20,000 nucleotides of DNA, from the NCBI RefSeq assembly GCF_008831285.2, contig NW_022204834.1, positions 1-20,000 of the forward strand, written 5' to 3'. Source of the DNA: Nymphaea colorata. Lineage: Eukaryota; Streptophyta; Magnoliopsida; Nymphaeales; Nymphaeaceae. Below the pieces are notes generated by a model. The model worked only from the letters and a program-made list of their open reading frames with translations. It searched no databases and had not been told where the DNA came from. Positions 1 to 12,554 of the stretch are shown piece by piece. Every line of letters begins with the position of its first letter. Positions within the stretch are counted from its first letter, which is position 1. The position numbers and the translations under genes are program-made.

Positions 1-1172
1 TCCATATGAACTTGTGATTTCAATAATTTAAATCGTTCATTACACATGCAATAACAATGAAACACATTAGATTAAATATAGGGGAGCAAATTAAGACTTG
101 AATCTTATTCATTCTCATACAAATTGTGATTTCATCAACTAAATCATTCAAAATGGATGTACTTACAAGTTAAAAACATTCAATTAATATGTGTGATCAA
201 ATGAATCGCTTAAATCCCACTCGTGTTTATACGAACAACTGATTTCAATCGCTTATATCGCGTACTATAAATGTAACGACAAGTTGAATTACTAGGGATG
301 AAACTAATGCATAGATTCCATTTTTTAACTGGTGATTTAAATCGTTCTTTATAGAAGTAATAAACAGTGAAACACATTAGGTTAACTATAAGGGATCAAT
401 TGAATGACTTGAATCACAAACTAATGCGTGAATGTGCTTAAAGATGCATGTTGAATGATTTAGTGGAATGAAATTACAGGCTTGTATGAACATAAATGAC
501 ATTTAAGTTATTTACTTGTTGTATTTCAGTTAATATAACGTGTTTGCTTGTTATTACATCTATAACGAATGATTTCAATGGTTCAAACTAAAAGTTTGTA
601 CGAAAAAATGAGATTCACGTCATTCGTTTGATCGCTTATCATTAGCCTAATGCGTTTCACTTGTTATTACATGTACAATGATTGATTTTGTTGATTGAAA
701 TCACAAGTTCAAATGGATGCAAGTGGGATCTACGCATTAGTTTGATCTCTTGTAGTCAATCCAATGAGTTGAACTTGTAGTTACATCAATAGTAAGGATC
801 TAATGAATTGAAATCACAAGTTTGTATCAATAGAGTGGGATTTAAGCGATTCATCTGAGCACGCATATTTCATTGAATGTGATTAACATGTTGCTACATC
901 CACGTTGAAAGATTTAGTGATTTAAATCACAAGTTTGCATGAAAATGAACAAAATTCAAGTGGTTCATTTGCTCTTTTATAGTTAATCTAATGTGTTTCA
1001 CTTGTTATTACATGTATAAGTAACGATTTAAATGATTGAAATCACCAATTCATATGGACACAAATCTGATGTATAGATTAGTTTGATGCTTGTAGTTAGT
1101 CCAATAAGTAGAACTTTTTGTTTTATTGAATTAAGTAAAAGGGGTCAAACAAAAGCATAGATCCCACTTGTA
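1..1172 (+). repeat. Satellite unit, + copy 1 (1172 bp)
   Basis: This is a whole unit from landmark to landmark; whether the array continues to the left cannot be seen. Single bases are missing against the clean copies, for example in the core near 50-60 (CAATGAAAC for CAAGTGAAAC), in TTAAGACTTG near 91, in TTTGCTTG near 543 and in AATAGAGTGG near 829. It has the short form of the F3/F4 indel (near 318-335) and the TTTTA form of the linker. Confidence 0.92.
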
Positions 1173-2332
1173 TCCATATGAACTTGTGATTTCAATAATT
1201 TAAATCGTTCATTACACATGTAATAACAAGTGAACACATTAGATTAAATATAGGGGAGCAAATTAACGACTTGAATCTTATTCATTCTCATACAAACTTG
1301 TGATTTCGATCAACTAAATCATTCAAAATGATGTACTAACAAGTTAAAAACATTCAATTAAATATGTGTGATCAAATGAATCGCTTAAATCCCACTCGTG
1401 TTTATACGAACAACTGATTTCAATCGCTTTATCGCGTACTATAAATGTAACGACAAGTTGAATTACTAGGGATGAAACTAATGCATAGATTCCATTTTTA
1501 ACTGGTGATTTAAATCGTTCTTTATAGAAGTAATAAACAGTGAAACACATTAGGTTAACTATAAGGGATCAATTGAATGACTTGAATCACAAACTAATGC
1601 GTGAATGTGCTAAAGATGCATGTTGAATGATTTAGTGGAATGAAATTACAGGCTTGTATGAACATAAATGACATTTAAGTTATTTACTTGCTGTATTTCA
1701 GTTAATATAACTGTTTCGCTTGTTATTACATCTATAACGAATGATTTCAATGGTTCAAACTAAAAGTTTGTACAAAAAATGAGATTCACGTCATTCGTTT
1801 GATCGCTTATCATTAGCCTAATGCGTTTCACTTGTTATTACATGTAAATGATTGATTTTGTTGATTGAAATCACAAGTTCAAATGGATGCAAGTGGGATC
1901 TACGCATTATTTGATCTCTTGTAGTCATCAATACTTGTAGTTACATCAATAGTAAGGATCTAATGAATTGAAATCACAAGTTTGTATCAATACGAGTGGG
2001 ATTTAAGCGATTCATCTGAGCACGCATATTTCATTGAATGTGATTAACATGTTGCTACATCCACGTTGAAAGATTTAGTGGATTTAAATCACAAGTTTGC
2101 ATGAAAATGAACAAAATTCAAGTGGTTCATTTGCTCTTTTATAGTTAATCTAATGTGTTTCACTTGTTATTACATGTATAAGTAACGATTTAAATGATTG
2201 AAATCACCAATTCATATGGACACAAATCTGATGTATAGATTAGTTTGATGCTTGTAGTTAGTCCAATAAGTAGAACTTTTGTTTTATTGAATTAAGTAAA
2301 AGGGTCAAACAAAAGCATAGATCCCACTTGTA
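1173..2332 (+). repeat. Satellite unit, + copy 2 (1160 bp)
   Basis: This is a whole unit, about 20 bp short. The largest loss is near 1926-1937, where the segment CAATCCAATGAGTTGAACTTG of clean copies is reduced to a few bases before ACTTGTAG. Smaller losses lie near 1424 (CGCTTTATCGCG), 1710 and 1787. It has the short F3/F4 indel form. A 68-codon minus-strand frame across 1344-1550 is a by-product of these losses and not a gene. Confidence 0.92.
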
Positions 2333-2799
2333 TCCATATGAACTTGTGATTTCAATAATTTAAATCATTACACATGTAATAACAAGTGAAACACATTAGA
2401 TTAAATATAGGGAGCAAATTAAGGACTTGAATCTTATTCATTCTCATACAAACTTGTGATTTCAATCAACTAAATCATTCAAAATGGATGTACTAACAAG
2501 TTAAAAACATTCAATTAAATATGTGTGATCAAATGAATCGCTTAAATCCCACTCGTGTTTATATGAACATCTGATTTCAATCGCTTATATCGCGTACTAT
2601 AAATGTAACGACAAGTTGAATTACTATGGATGAAACTAATGCATAGATTCTATTTTTAACTGGTGATTTAAATCGTTCTTTATAAAATGATAAACAGTGA
2701 AACCATTAGGCTAATGATAAGGATCAATTGAATGACTTGAATCACAAACTAATGAGTGAATGTGCTTAAAGATGCATGTTGAATGATTTAGTGGAATGA
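2333..2799 (+). repeat. Satellite unit, + copy 3, truncated at the orientation switch
   Basis: F1 to F4 and the start of R6 are present; R5 to R1 and the linker are missing. The F4 part is unusual. Near 2702-2732 it reads CATTAGGCTAATGATAAGG, which resembles the R4 arm (CATTAGGCTAATGATAAGCG) more than the usual F4 (CATTAGGTTAACTATAAGGG). That is a conversion-like or blended patch between the two arms, less than 100 bp from the switch. Four bases (CGTT) are missing near 2361. Confidence 0.88.
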
Positions 2800-2805
2800 C
2801 TACAA
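2795..2805. other. Orientation switch 1, + to - (breakpoint near 2799/2800)
   Basis: Left of the break, GTGGAATGA is the start of R6 in a + unit, where clean copies continue AAATTACAGG. Right of it, CTACAAGCATCAAAC is the linker of a - unit, which in other copies follows ATTGGACTAA. The two flanks share only a loose match (TGGAATGA against TGGACTAA). The change is sharp and not in subunit register, so it looks like a non-allelic or microhomology join, or an assembly join. Confidence 0.85.
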
Positions 2806-3895
2806 GCATCAAACTAATTATACATCAGATTTGTGTCCATATGAATTGGTGATTTCAATCATTTAAATCGTTACTTATACATGTAATAACAAGTGAAACA
2901 CATTAATTAACTATAAAAGAGCAAATGAACCACTTGAATTTTGTTCATTTTCATGCAAACTTGTGATTTAAATCCACTAAATCTTTCAACGTGGATGTAG
3001 CAACATGTTAATCACATTCAATGAAATATGCGTGCTCAGATGAATCGCTTAAATCCACTCTATTGATACAAACTTGTGATTTCAATTCATTAGATCCTTA
3101 CTATTGATGTAACTACAAGTTCAACTCATTGGATTGACTACAAGAGATCAAACTAATGCGTAGATCCCACTTGCATCCATTTGAACTTGTGATTTCAATC
3201 AACAAAATCAATCATTGTACATGTAATAACAAGTGAAACGCATTAGGCTAATGATAAGCGATCAAACGAATGACGTGAATCTCATTTTTTCGTACAAACT
3301 TTTAGTTTGAACCATTGAAATCATTCGTTATAGATGTAATAACAAGCGAAACACGTTATATTAACTGAAATACAGCAAGTAAATAACTTAAATGTCATTT
3401 ATGTTCATACAAGCCTGTAATTTCATTCCACTAAATCATTCAACATGCATCTTTAAGCACATTCACGCATTAGTTTGTGATTCAAGTCATTCAATTGATC
3501 CCTTATAGTTAACCTAATGTGTTTCACTGTTTATTACTTTATAAAGAACGATTTAAATCACCAGTTAAAAATGGAATCTATGCATTAGTTTCATCCTAGT
3601 AATTCAACTTGTCGTTACATTTATAGTACGCGATATAAGCGATTGAAATCAGTTGTTCGTATAAACACGAGTGGGATTTAAGCGATTCATTTGATCACAC
3701 ATATTTAATTGAATGTTTTTAACTTGTTAGTACATCCATTTTGAATGATTTAGTTGATCGAAATCACAAGTTTGTATGAGAATGAATAAGATTCAAGTCG
3801 TTAATTTGCTCCCCTATATTTAATCTAATGTGTTTCACTTGTTATTACATGTGTAATGAACGATTTAAATGATTGAAATCACAAGTTCATATGGA
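2800..3895 (-). repeat. Satellite unit, - copy 1, truncated at its left end
   Basis: About 76 bp of linker that open other - units are missing because the block starts at the switch. Small losses against later copies occur near 2902 (CATTAATTAAC), 3050 (AAATCCACTCTATTG), 3534 and 3591. From about 3600 onward it matches the later copies. It has the short F3/F4 form. Confidence 0.92.
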
Positions 3896-5078
3896 TACAA
3901 GTGGGATCTATGCTTTTGTTTGACCCCTTTTACTTAATTCAATAAACAAAAAGTTCTACTTATTGGACTAACTACAAGCATCAAACTAATCTATACATCA
4001 GATTTGTGTCCATATGAATTGGTGATTTCAATCATTTAAATCGTTACTTATACATGTAATAACAAGTGAAACACATTAGATTAACTATAAAAGAGCAAAT
4101 GAACCACTTGAATTTTGTTCATTTTCATGCAAACTTGTGATTTAAATCCACTAAATCTTTCAACGTGGATGTAGCAACATGTTAATCACATTCAATGAAA
4201 TATGCGTGCTCAGATGAATCGCTTAAATCCCACTCGTATTGATACAAACTTGTGATTTCAATTCATTAGATCCTTACTATTGATGTAACTACAAGTTCAA
4301 CTCATTGGATTGACTACAAGAGATCAAACTAATGCGTAGATCCCACTTGCATCCATTTGAACTTGTGATTTCAATCAACAAAATCAATATTGTACATGTA
4401 ATAACAAGTGAAACGCATTAGGCTAATGATAAGCGATCAAACGAATGACGTGAATCTCATTTTTTCGTACAAACTTTTAGTTTGAACCATTGAAATCATT
4501 CGTTATAGATGTAATAACAAGCGAAACACGTTATATTAACTGAAATACAGCAAGTAAATAACTTAAATGTCATTTATGTTCATACAAGCCTGTAATTTCT
4601 TCCACTAAATCATTCAACATGCATCTTTAAGCACATTCACGCATTAGTTTGTGATTCAAGTCATTCAATTGATCCCTTATAGTTAACCTAATGTGTTTCA
4701 CTGTTTATTACTTCTATAAAGAACGATTTAAATCACCAGTTCATAAGTTAAAATGGAATCTATGCATTAGTTTCATCCCTAGTAATTCAACTTGTCGTTA
4801 CATTTATAGTACGCGATATAAGCGATTGAAATCAGTTGTTCGTATAAACACGAGTGGGATTTAAGCGATTCATTTGATCACACATATTTAATTGAATGTT
4901 TTTAACTTGTTAGTACATCCATTTTGAATGATTTAGTTGATCGAAATCACAAGTTTGTATGAGAATGAATAAGATTCAAGTCGTTAATTTGCTCCCCTAT
5001 ATTTAATCTAATGTGTTTCACTTGTTATTACATGTGTAATGAACGATTTAAATGATTGAAATCACAAGTTCATATGGA
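3896..5078 (-). repeat. Satellite unit, - copy 2 (1183 bp), long F3/F4 form
   Basis: This is a whole unit. Near 4735-4755 it keeps the long form AGTTCATAAGTTAAAATGG, where most copies have AGTTAAAAATGG. The linker is AATAAAC (near 3941). One base is missing near 4386 (CAATATTGTAC) and one near 4597 (TTTCTTCCAC). Confidence 0.94.
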
Positions 5079-6257
5079 TACAAGTGGGATCTATGCTTTT
5101 GTTTGACCCCTTTTACTTAATTCAATAAAACAAAAAGTTCTACTTATTGGACTAACTACAAGCATCAAACTAATCTATACATCAGATTTGTGTCCATATG
5201 AATTGGTGATTTCAATCATTTAAATCGTTACTTATACATGTAATAACAAGTGAAACACATTAGATTAACTATAAAAGAGCAAATGAACCACTTGAATTTT
5301 GTTCATTTTCATGCAAACTTGTGATTTAAATCCACTAAATCTTTCAACGTGGATGTAGCAACATGTTAATCACATTCAATGAAATATGCGTGCTCAGATG
5401 AATCGCTTAAATCCCACTCGTATTGATACAAACTTGTGATTTCAATTCATTAGATCCTTACTATTGATGTAACTACAAGTTCAACTCATTGGATTGACTA
5501 CAAGAGATCAAACTAATGCGTAGATCCCACTTGCATCCATTTGAACTTGTGATTTCAATCAACAAAATCAATCATTGTACATGTAATAACAAGTGAAACG
5601 CATTAGGCTAATGATAAGCGATCAAACGAATGACGTGAATCTCATTTTTTCGTACAAACTTTTAGTTTGAACCATTGAAATCATTCGTTATAGATGTAAT
5701 AACAAGCGAAACACGTTATATTAACTGAAATACAGCAAGTAAATAACTTAAATGTCATTTATGTTCATACAAGCCTGTAATTTCATTCCACTAAATCATT
5801 CAACATGCATCTTTAAGCACATTCACGCATTAGTTTGTGATTCAAGTCATTCAATTGATCCCTTATAGTTAACCTAATGTGTTTCACTGTTTATTACTTC
5901 TATAAAGAACGATTTAAATCACCAGTTAAAAATGGAATCTATGCATTAGTTTCATCCCTAGTAATTCAACTTGTCGTTACATTTATAGTACGCGATATAA
6001 GCGATTGAAATCAGTTGTTCGTATAAACACGAGTGGGATTTAAGCGATTCATTTGATCACACATATTTAATTGAATGTTTTTAACTTGTTAGTACATCCA
6101 TTTTGAATGATTTAGTTGATCGAAATCACAAGTTTGTATGAGAATGAATAAGATTCAAGTCGTTAATTTGCTCCCCTATATTTAATCTAATGTGTTTCAC
6201 TTGTTATTACATGTGTAATGAACGATTTAAATGATTGAAATCACAAGTTCATATGGA
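5079..6257 (-). repeat. Satellite unit, - copy 3 (1179 bp)
   Basis: This is a whole unit with the short F3/F4 form and the AATAAAAC linker (near 5125). With the next two units it forms a run of three copies of exactly equal length that share both markers, a probable recent local amplification. Confidence 0.95.
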
Positions 6258-7436
6258 TACAAGTGGGATCTATGCTTTTGTTTGACCCCTTTTACTTAAT
6301 TCAATAAAACAAAAAGTTCTACTTATTGGACTAACTACAAGCATCAAACTAATCTATACATCAGATTTGTGTCCATATGAATTGGTGATTTCAATCATTT
6401 AAATCGTTACTTATACATGTAATAACAAGTGAAACACATTAGATTAACTATAAAAGAGCAAATGAACCACTTGAATTTTGTTCATTTTCATGCAAACTTG
6501 TGATTTAAATCCACTAAATCTTTCAACGTGGATGTAGCAACATGTTAATCACATTCAATGAAATATGCGTGCTCAGATGAATCGCTTAAATCCCACTCGT
6601 ATTGATACAAACTTGTGATTTCAATTCATTAGATCCTTACTATTGATGTAACTACAAGTTCAACTCATTGGATTGACTACAAGAGATCAAACTAATGCGT
6701 AGATCCCACTTGCATCCATTTGAACTTGTGATTTCAATCAACAAAATCAATCATTGTACATGTAATAACAAGTGAAACGCATTAGGCTAATGATAAGCGA
6801 TCAAACGAATGACGTGAATCTCATTTTTTCGTACAAACTTTTAGTTTGAACCATTGAAATCATTCGTTATAGATGTAATAACAAGCGAAACACGTTATAT
6901 TAACTGAAATACAGCAAGTAAATAACTTAAATGTCATTTATGTTCATACAAGCCTGTAATTTCATTCCACTAAATCATTCAACATGCATCTTTAAGCACA
7001 TTCACGCATTAGTTTGTGATTCAAGTCATTCAATTGATCCCTTATAGTTAACCTAATGTGTTTCACTGTTTATTACTTCTATAAAGAACGATTTAAATCA
7101 CCAGTTAAAAATGGAATCTATGCATTAGTTTCATCCCTAGTAATTCAACTTGTCGTTACATTTATAGTACGCGATATAAGCGATTGAAATCAGTTGTTCG
7201 TATAAACACGAGTGGGATTTAAGCGATTCATTTGATCACACATATTTAATTGAATGTTTTTAACTTGTTAGTACATCCATTTTGAATGATTTAGTTGATC
7301 GAAATCACAAGTTTGTATGAGAATGAATAAGATTCAAGTCGTTAATTTGCTCCCCTATATTTAATCTAATGTGTTTCACTTGTTATTACATGTGTAATGA
7401 ACGATTTAAATGATTGAAATCACAAGTTCATATGGA
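6258..7436 (-). repeat. Satellite unit, - copy 4 (1179 bp)
   Basis: This is a whole unit with the short F3/F4 form and the AATAAAAC linker (near 6304). It is the middle member of the three-copy run of identical length at 5079-8615; I saw no difference from the copies on either side. Confidence 0.95.
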
Positions 7437-8615
7437 TACAAGTGGGATCTATGCTTTTGTTTGACCCCTTTTACTTAATTCAATAAAACAAAAAGTTCTA
7501 CTTATTGGACTAACTACAAGCATCAAACTAATCTATACATCAGATTTGTGTCCATATGAATTGGTGATTTCAATCATTTAAATCGTTACTTATACATGTA
7601 ATAACAAGTGAAACACATTAGATTAACTATAAAAGAGCAAATGAACCACTTGAATTTTGTTCATTTTCATGCAAACTTGTGATTTAAATCCACTAAATCT
7701 TTCAACGTGGATGTAGCAACATGTTAATCACATTCAATGAAATATGCGTGCTCAGATGAATCGCTTAAATCCCACTCGTATTGATACAAACTTGTGATTT
7801 CAATTCATTAGATCCTTACTATTGATGTAACTACAAGTTCAACTCATTGGATTGACTACAAGAGATCAAACTAATGCGTAGATCCCACTTGCATCCATTT
7901 GAACTTGTGATTTCAATCAACAAAATCAATCATTGTACATGTAATAACAAGTGAAACGCATTAGGCTAATGATAAGCGATCAAACGAATGACGTGAATCT
8001 CATTTTTTCGTACAAACTTTTAGTTTGAACCATTGAAATCATTCGTTATAGATGTAATAACAAGCGAAACACGTTATATTAACTGAAATACAGCAAGTAA
8101 ATAACTTAAATGTCATTTATGTTCATACAAGCCTGTAATTTCATTCCACTAAATCATTCAACATGCATCTTTAAGCACATTCACGCATTAGTTTGTGATT
8201 CAAGTCATTCAATTGATCCCTTATAGTTAACCTAATGTGTTTCACTGTTTATTACTTCTATAAAGAACGATTTAAATCACCAGTTAAAAATGGAATCTAT
8301 GCATTAGTTTCATCCCTAGTAATTCAACTTGTCGTTACATTTATAGTACGCGATATAAGCGATTGAAATCAGTTGTTCGTATAAACACGAGTGGGATTTA
8401 AGCGATTCATTTGATCACACATATTTAATTGAATGTTTTTAACTTGTTAGTACATCCATTTTGAATGATTTAGTTGATCGAAATCACAAGTTTGTATGAG
8501 AATGAATAAGATTCAAGTCGTTAATTTGCTCCCCTATATTTAATCTAATGTGTTTCACTTGTTATTACATGTGTAATGAACGATTTAAATGATTGAAATC
8601 ACAAGTTCATATGGA
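7437..8615 (-). repeat. Satellite unit, - copy 5 (1179 bp)
   Basis: This is a whole unit with the short F3/F4 form and the AATAAAAC linker (near 7483). It is the last of the 1179-bp run; the next unit switches to the AATAAAC linker. Confidence 0.95.
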
Positions 8616-9800
8616 TACAAGTGGGATCTATGCTTTTGTTTGACCCCTTTTACTTAATTCAATAAACAAAAAGTTCTACTTATTGGACTAACTACAAGCA
8701 TCAAACTAATCTATACATCAGATTTGTGTCCATATGAATTGGTGATTTCAATCATTTAAATCGTTACTTATACATGTAATAACAAGTGAAACACATTAGA
8801 TTAACTATAAAAGAGCAAATGAACCACTTGAATTTTGTTCATTTTCATGCAAACTTGTGATTTAAATCCACTAAATCTTTCAACGTGGATGTAGCAACAT
8901 GTTAATCACATTCAATGAAATATGCGTGCTCAGATGAATCGCTTAAATCCCACTCGTATTGATACAAACTTGTGATTTCAATTCATTAGATCCTTACTAT
9001 TGATGTAACTACAAGTTCAACTCATTGGATTGACTACAAGAGATCAAACTAATGCGTAGATCCCACTTGCATCCATTTGAACTTGTGATTTCAATCAACA
9101 AAATCAATCATTGTACATGTAATAACAAGTGAAACGCATTAGGCTAATGATAAGCGATCAAACGAATGACGTGAATCTCATTTTTTCGTACAAACTTTTA
9201 GTTTGAACCATTGAAATCATTCGTTATAGATGTAATAACAAGCGAAACACGTTATATTAACTGAAATACAGCAAGTAAATAACTTAAATGTCATTTATGT
9301 TCATACAAGCCTGTAATTTCATTCCACTAAATCATTCAACATGCATCTTTAAGCACATTCACGCATTAGTTTGTGATTCAAGTCATTCAATTGATCCCTT
9401 ATAGTTAACCTAATGTGTTTCACTGTTTATTACTTCTATAAAGAACGATTTAAATCACCAGTTCATACAGTTAAAATGGAATCTATGCATTAGTTTCATC
9501 CCTAGTAATTCAACTTGTCGTTACATTTATAGTACGCGATATAAGCGATTGAAATCAGTTGTTCGTATAAACACGAGTGGGATTTAAGCGATTCATTTGA
9601 TCACACATATTTAATTGAATGTTTTTAACTTGTTAGTACATCCATTTTGAATGATTTAGTTGATCGAAATCACAAGTTTGTATGAGAATGAATAAGATTC
9701 AAGTCGTTAATTTGCTCCCTATATTTAATCTAATGTGTTTCACTTGTTATTACATGTGTAATGAACGATTTAAATGATTGAAATCACAAGTTCATATGGA
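8616..9800 (-). repeat. Satellite unit, - copy 6 (1185 bp), long F3/F4 form
   Basis: This is a whole unit. Near 9460-9478 it has AGTTCATACAGTTAAAATGG, the longest version of the F3/F4 site. The linker is AATAAAC (near 8662). GCTCCCTAT near 9714 has one C fewer than most copies. These three changes give the 1185-bp length exactly. Confidence 0.95.
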
Positions 9801-10978
9801 TACAAGTGGGATCTATGCTTTTGTTTGACCCCTTTTACTTAATTCAATAAACAAAAAGTTCTACTTATTGGACTAACTACAAGCATCAAACTAATCTATA
9901 CATCAGATTTGTGTCCATATGAATTGGTGATTTCAATCATTTAAATCGTTACTTATACATGTAATAACAAGTGAAACACATTAGATTAACTATAAAAGAG
10001 CAAATGAACCACTTGAATTTTGTTCATTTTCATGCAAACTTGTGATTTAAATCCACTAAATCTTTCAACGTGGATGTAGCAACATGTTAATCACATTCAA
10101 TGAAATATGCGTGCTCAGATGAATCGCTTAAATCCCACTCGTATTGATACAAACTTGTGATTTCAATTCATTAGATCCTTACTATTGATGTAACTACAAG
10201 TTCAACTCATTGGATTGACTACAAGAGATCAAACTAATGCGTAGATCCCACTTGCATCCATTTGAACTTGTGATTTCAATCAACAAAATCAATCATTGTA
10301 CATGTAATAACAAGTGAAACGCATTAGGCTAATGATAAGCGATCAAACGAATGACGTGAATCTCATTTTTTCGTACAAACTTTTAGTTTGAACCATTGAA
10401 ATCATTCGTTATAGATGTAATAACAAGCGAAACACGTTATATTAACTGAAATACAGCAAGTAAATAACTTAAATGTCATTTATGTTCATACAAGCCTGTA
10501 ATTTCATTCCACTAAATCATTCAACATGCATCTTTAAGCACATTCACGCATTAGTTTGTGATTCAAGTCATTCAATTGATCCCTTATAGTTAACCTAATG
10601 TGTTTCACTGTTTATTACTTCTATAAAGAACGATTTAAATCACCAGTTAAAAATGGAATCTATGCATTAGTTTCATCCCTAGTAATTCAACTTGTCGTTA
10701 CATTTATAGTACGCGATATAAGCGATTGAAATCAGTTGTTCGTATAAACACGAGTGGGATTTAAGCGATTCATTTGATCACACATATTTAATTGAATGTT
10801 TTTAACTTGTTAGTACATCCATTTTGAATGATTTAGTTGATCGAAATCACAAGTTTGTATGAGAATGAATAAGATTCAAGTCGTTAATTTGCTCCCCTAT
10901 ATTTAATCTAATGTGTTTCACTTGTTATTACATGTGTAATGAACGATTTAAATGATTGAAATCACAAGTTCATATGGA
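9801..10978 (-). repeat. Satellite unit, - copy 7 (1178 bp)
   Basis: This is a whole unit with the short F3/F4 form (near 10645) and the AATAAAC linker, which accounts for the one base less than the 1179-bp copies. Confidence 0.95.
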
Positions 10979-12161
10979 TACAAGTGGGATCTATGCTTTT
11001 GTTTGACCCCTTTTACTTAATTCAATAAACAAAAAGTTCTACTTATTGGACTAACTACAAGCATCAAACTAATCTATACATCAGATTTGTGTCCATATGA
11101 ATTGGTGATTTCAATCATTTAAATCGTTACTTATACATGTAATAACAAGTGAAACACATTAGATTAACTATAAAAGAGCAAATGAACCACTTGAATTTTG
11201 TTCATTTTCATGCAAACTTGTGATTTAAATCCACTAAATCTTTCAACGTGGATGTAGCAACATGTTAATCACATTCAATGAAATATGCGTGCTCAGATGA
11301 ATCGCTTAAATCCCACTCGTATTGATACAAACTTGTGATTTCAATTCATTAGATCCTTACTATTGATGTAACTACAAGTTCAACTCATTGGATTGACTAC
11401 AAGAGATCAAACTAATGCGTAGATCCCACTTGCATCCATTTGAACTTGTGATTTCAATCAACAAAATCAATCATTGTACATGTAATAACAAGTGAAACGC
11501 ATTAGGCTAATGATAAGCGATCAAACGAATGACGTGAATCTCATTTTTTCGTACAAACTTTTAGTTTGAACCATTGAAATCATTCGTTATAGATGTAATA
11601 ACAAGCGAAACACGTTATATTAACTGAAATACAGCAAGTAAATAACTTAAATGTCATTTATGTTCATACAAGCCTGTAATTTCATTCCACTAAATCATTC
11701 AACATGCATCTTTAAGCACATTCACGCATTAGTTTGTGATTCAAGTCATTCAATTGATCCCTTATAGTTAACCTAATGTGTTTCACTGTTTATTACTTCT
11801 ATAAAGAACGATTTAAATCACCAGTTCATAATTAAAATGGAATCTATGCATTAGTTTCATCCCTAGTAATTCAACTTGTCGTTACATTTATAGTACGCGA
11901 TATAAGCGATTGAAATCAGTTGTTCGTATAAACACGAGTGGGATTTAAGCGATTCATTTGATCACACATATTTAATTGAATGTTTTTAACTTGTTAGTAC
12001 ATCCATTTTGAATGATTTAGTTGATCGAAATCACAAGTTTGTATGAGAATGAATAAGATTCAAGTCGTTAATTTGCTCCCTATATTTAATCTAATGTGTT
12101 TCACTTGTTATTACATGTGTAATGAACGATTTAAATGATTGAAATCACAAGTTCATATGGA
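10979..12161 (-). repeat. Satellite unit, - copy 8 (1183 bp), long F3/F4 variant
   Basis: This is a whole unit. Near 11823-11840 it has AGTTCATAATTAAAATGG, a long-form variant two bases shorter than that of copy 6. It shares the AATAAAC linker and the GCTCCCTAT (near 12077) with copy 6, so copies 6 and 8 are sister variants separated by a short-form unit. Confidence 0.95.
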
Positions 12162-12554
12162 TACAAGTGGGATCTATGCTTTTGTTTGACCCCTTTTACT
12201 TAATTCAATAAACAAAAAGTTCTACTTATTGGACTAACTACAAGCATCAAACTAATCTATACATCAGATTTGTGTCCATATGAATTGGTGATTTCAATCA
12301 TTTAAATCGTTACTTATACATGTAATAACAAGTGAAACACATTAGATTAACTATAAAAGAGCAAATGAACCACTTGAATTTGTTCATTTTCATGCAAACT
12401 TGTGATTTAAATCCACTAAATCTTTCAACGTGGATGTAGCAACATGTTAATCACATTCAATGAAATATGCGTGCTCAGATGAATCGCTTAAATCCCACTC
12501 GTATTGATACAAACTTGTGATTTCAATTCATTAGATCCTTACTATTGATGTAAC
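12162..12554 (-). repeat. Satellite unit, - copy 9, clean part
   Basis: The linker, R1, R2 and part of R3 are clean, with one T lost in TTGAATTTGTTC near 12375. Clean sequence stops at GATGTAAC (12547-12554), where the other copies continue TACAAGTTCAAC. Confidence 0.92.

Larger units (their letters stand above)
1..2799 (+). repeat. Satellite block 1, + orientation, more variable copies
   Basis: This block has two whole units and a truncated third, all in + orientation. It differs from the rest of the window in two ways. All three copies read CAATAATTTAAATC after the landmark (about 23, 1193 and 2353), where the second + block and the - block have CAATCATTTAAATC, so it is a distinct subfamily. 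It also carries many scattered one- to few-base losses relative to the clean copies, for example near 45-65, 92, 545, 828, 1424, 1926-1937 and 2361. These could be true decay at an array edge or lower consensus accuracy here. The block ends abruptly at the orientation switch. Confidence 0.9.
2800..12554 (-). repeat. Satellite block 2, - orientation
   Basis: This block has one unit truncated at its left end, seven whole units and part of a ninth, all reversed relative to the flanking blocks. The seven whole units are 1183, 1179, 1179, 1179, 1185, 1178 and 1183 bp. All of these length differences are explained by three small sites: the F3/F4 indel (+6 to +8), the linker run (AATAAAAC or AATAAAC) and one C in GCTCCCCTAT, plus two single-base losses in the first. 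Apart from these, the copies look nearly identical by eye. No gene or foreign insertion interrupts it. Confidence 0.93.

Noticed and set aside
1344-1550. Minus-strand open frame of 68 codons
   Set aside because: It lies wholly in satellite sequence and exists only because block-1 base losses shift frames. The cleaner copies of the same stretch have no comparable frame.
2800-12554. Inverted segment as a transposon with long inverted ends
   Set aside because: It contains only the same satellite units as its flanks. There is no coding capacity, no target-site duplication and no distinct termini.
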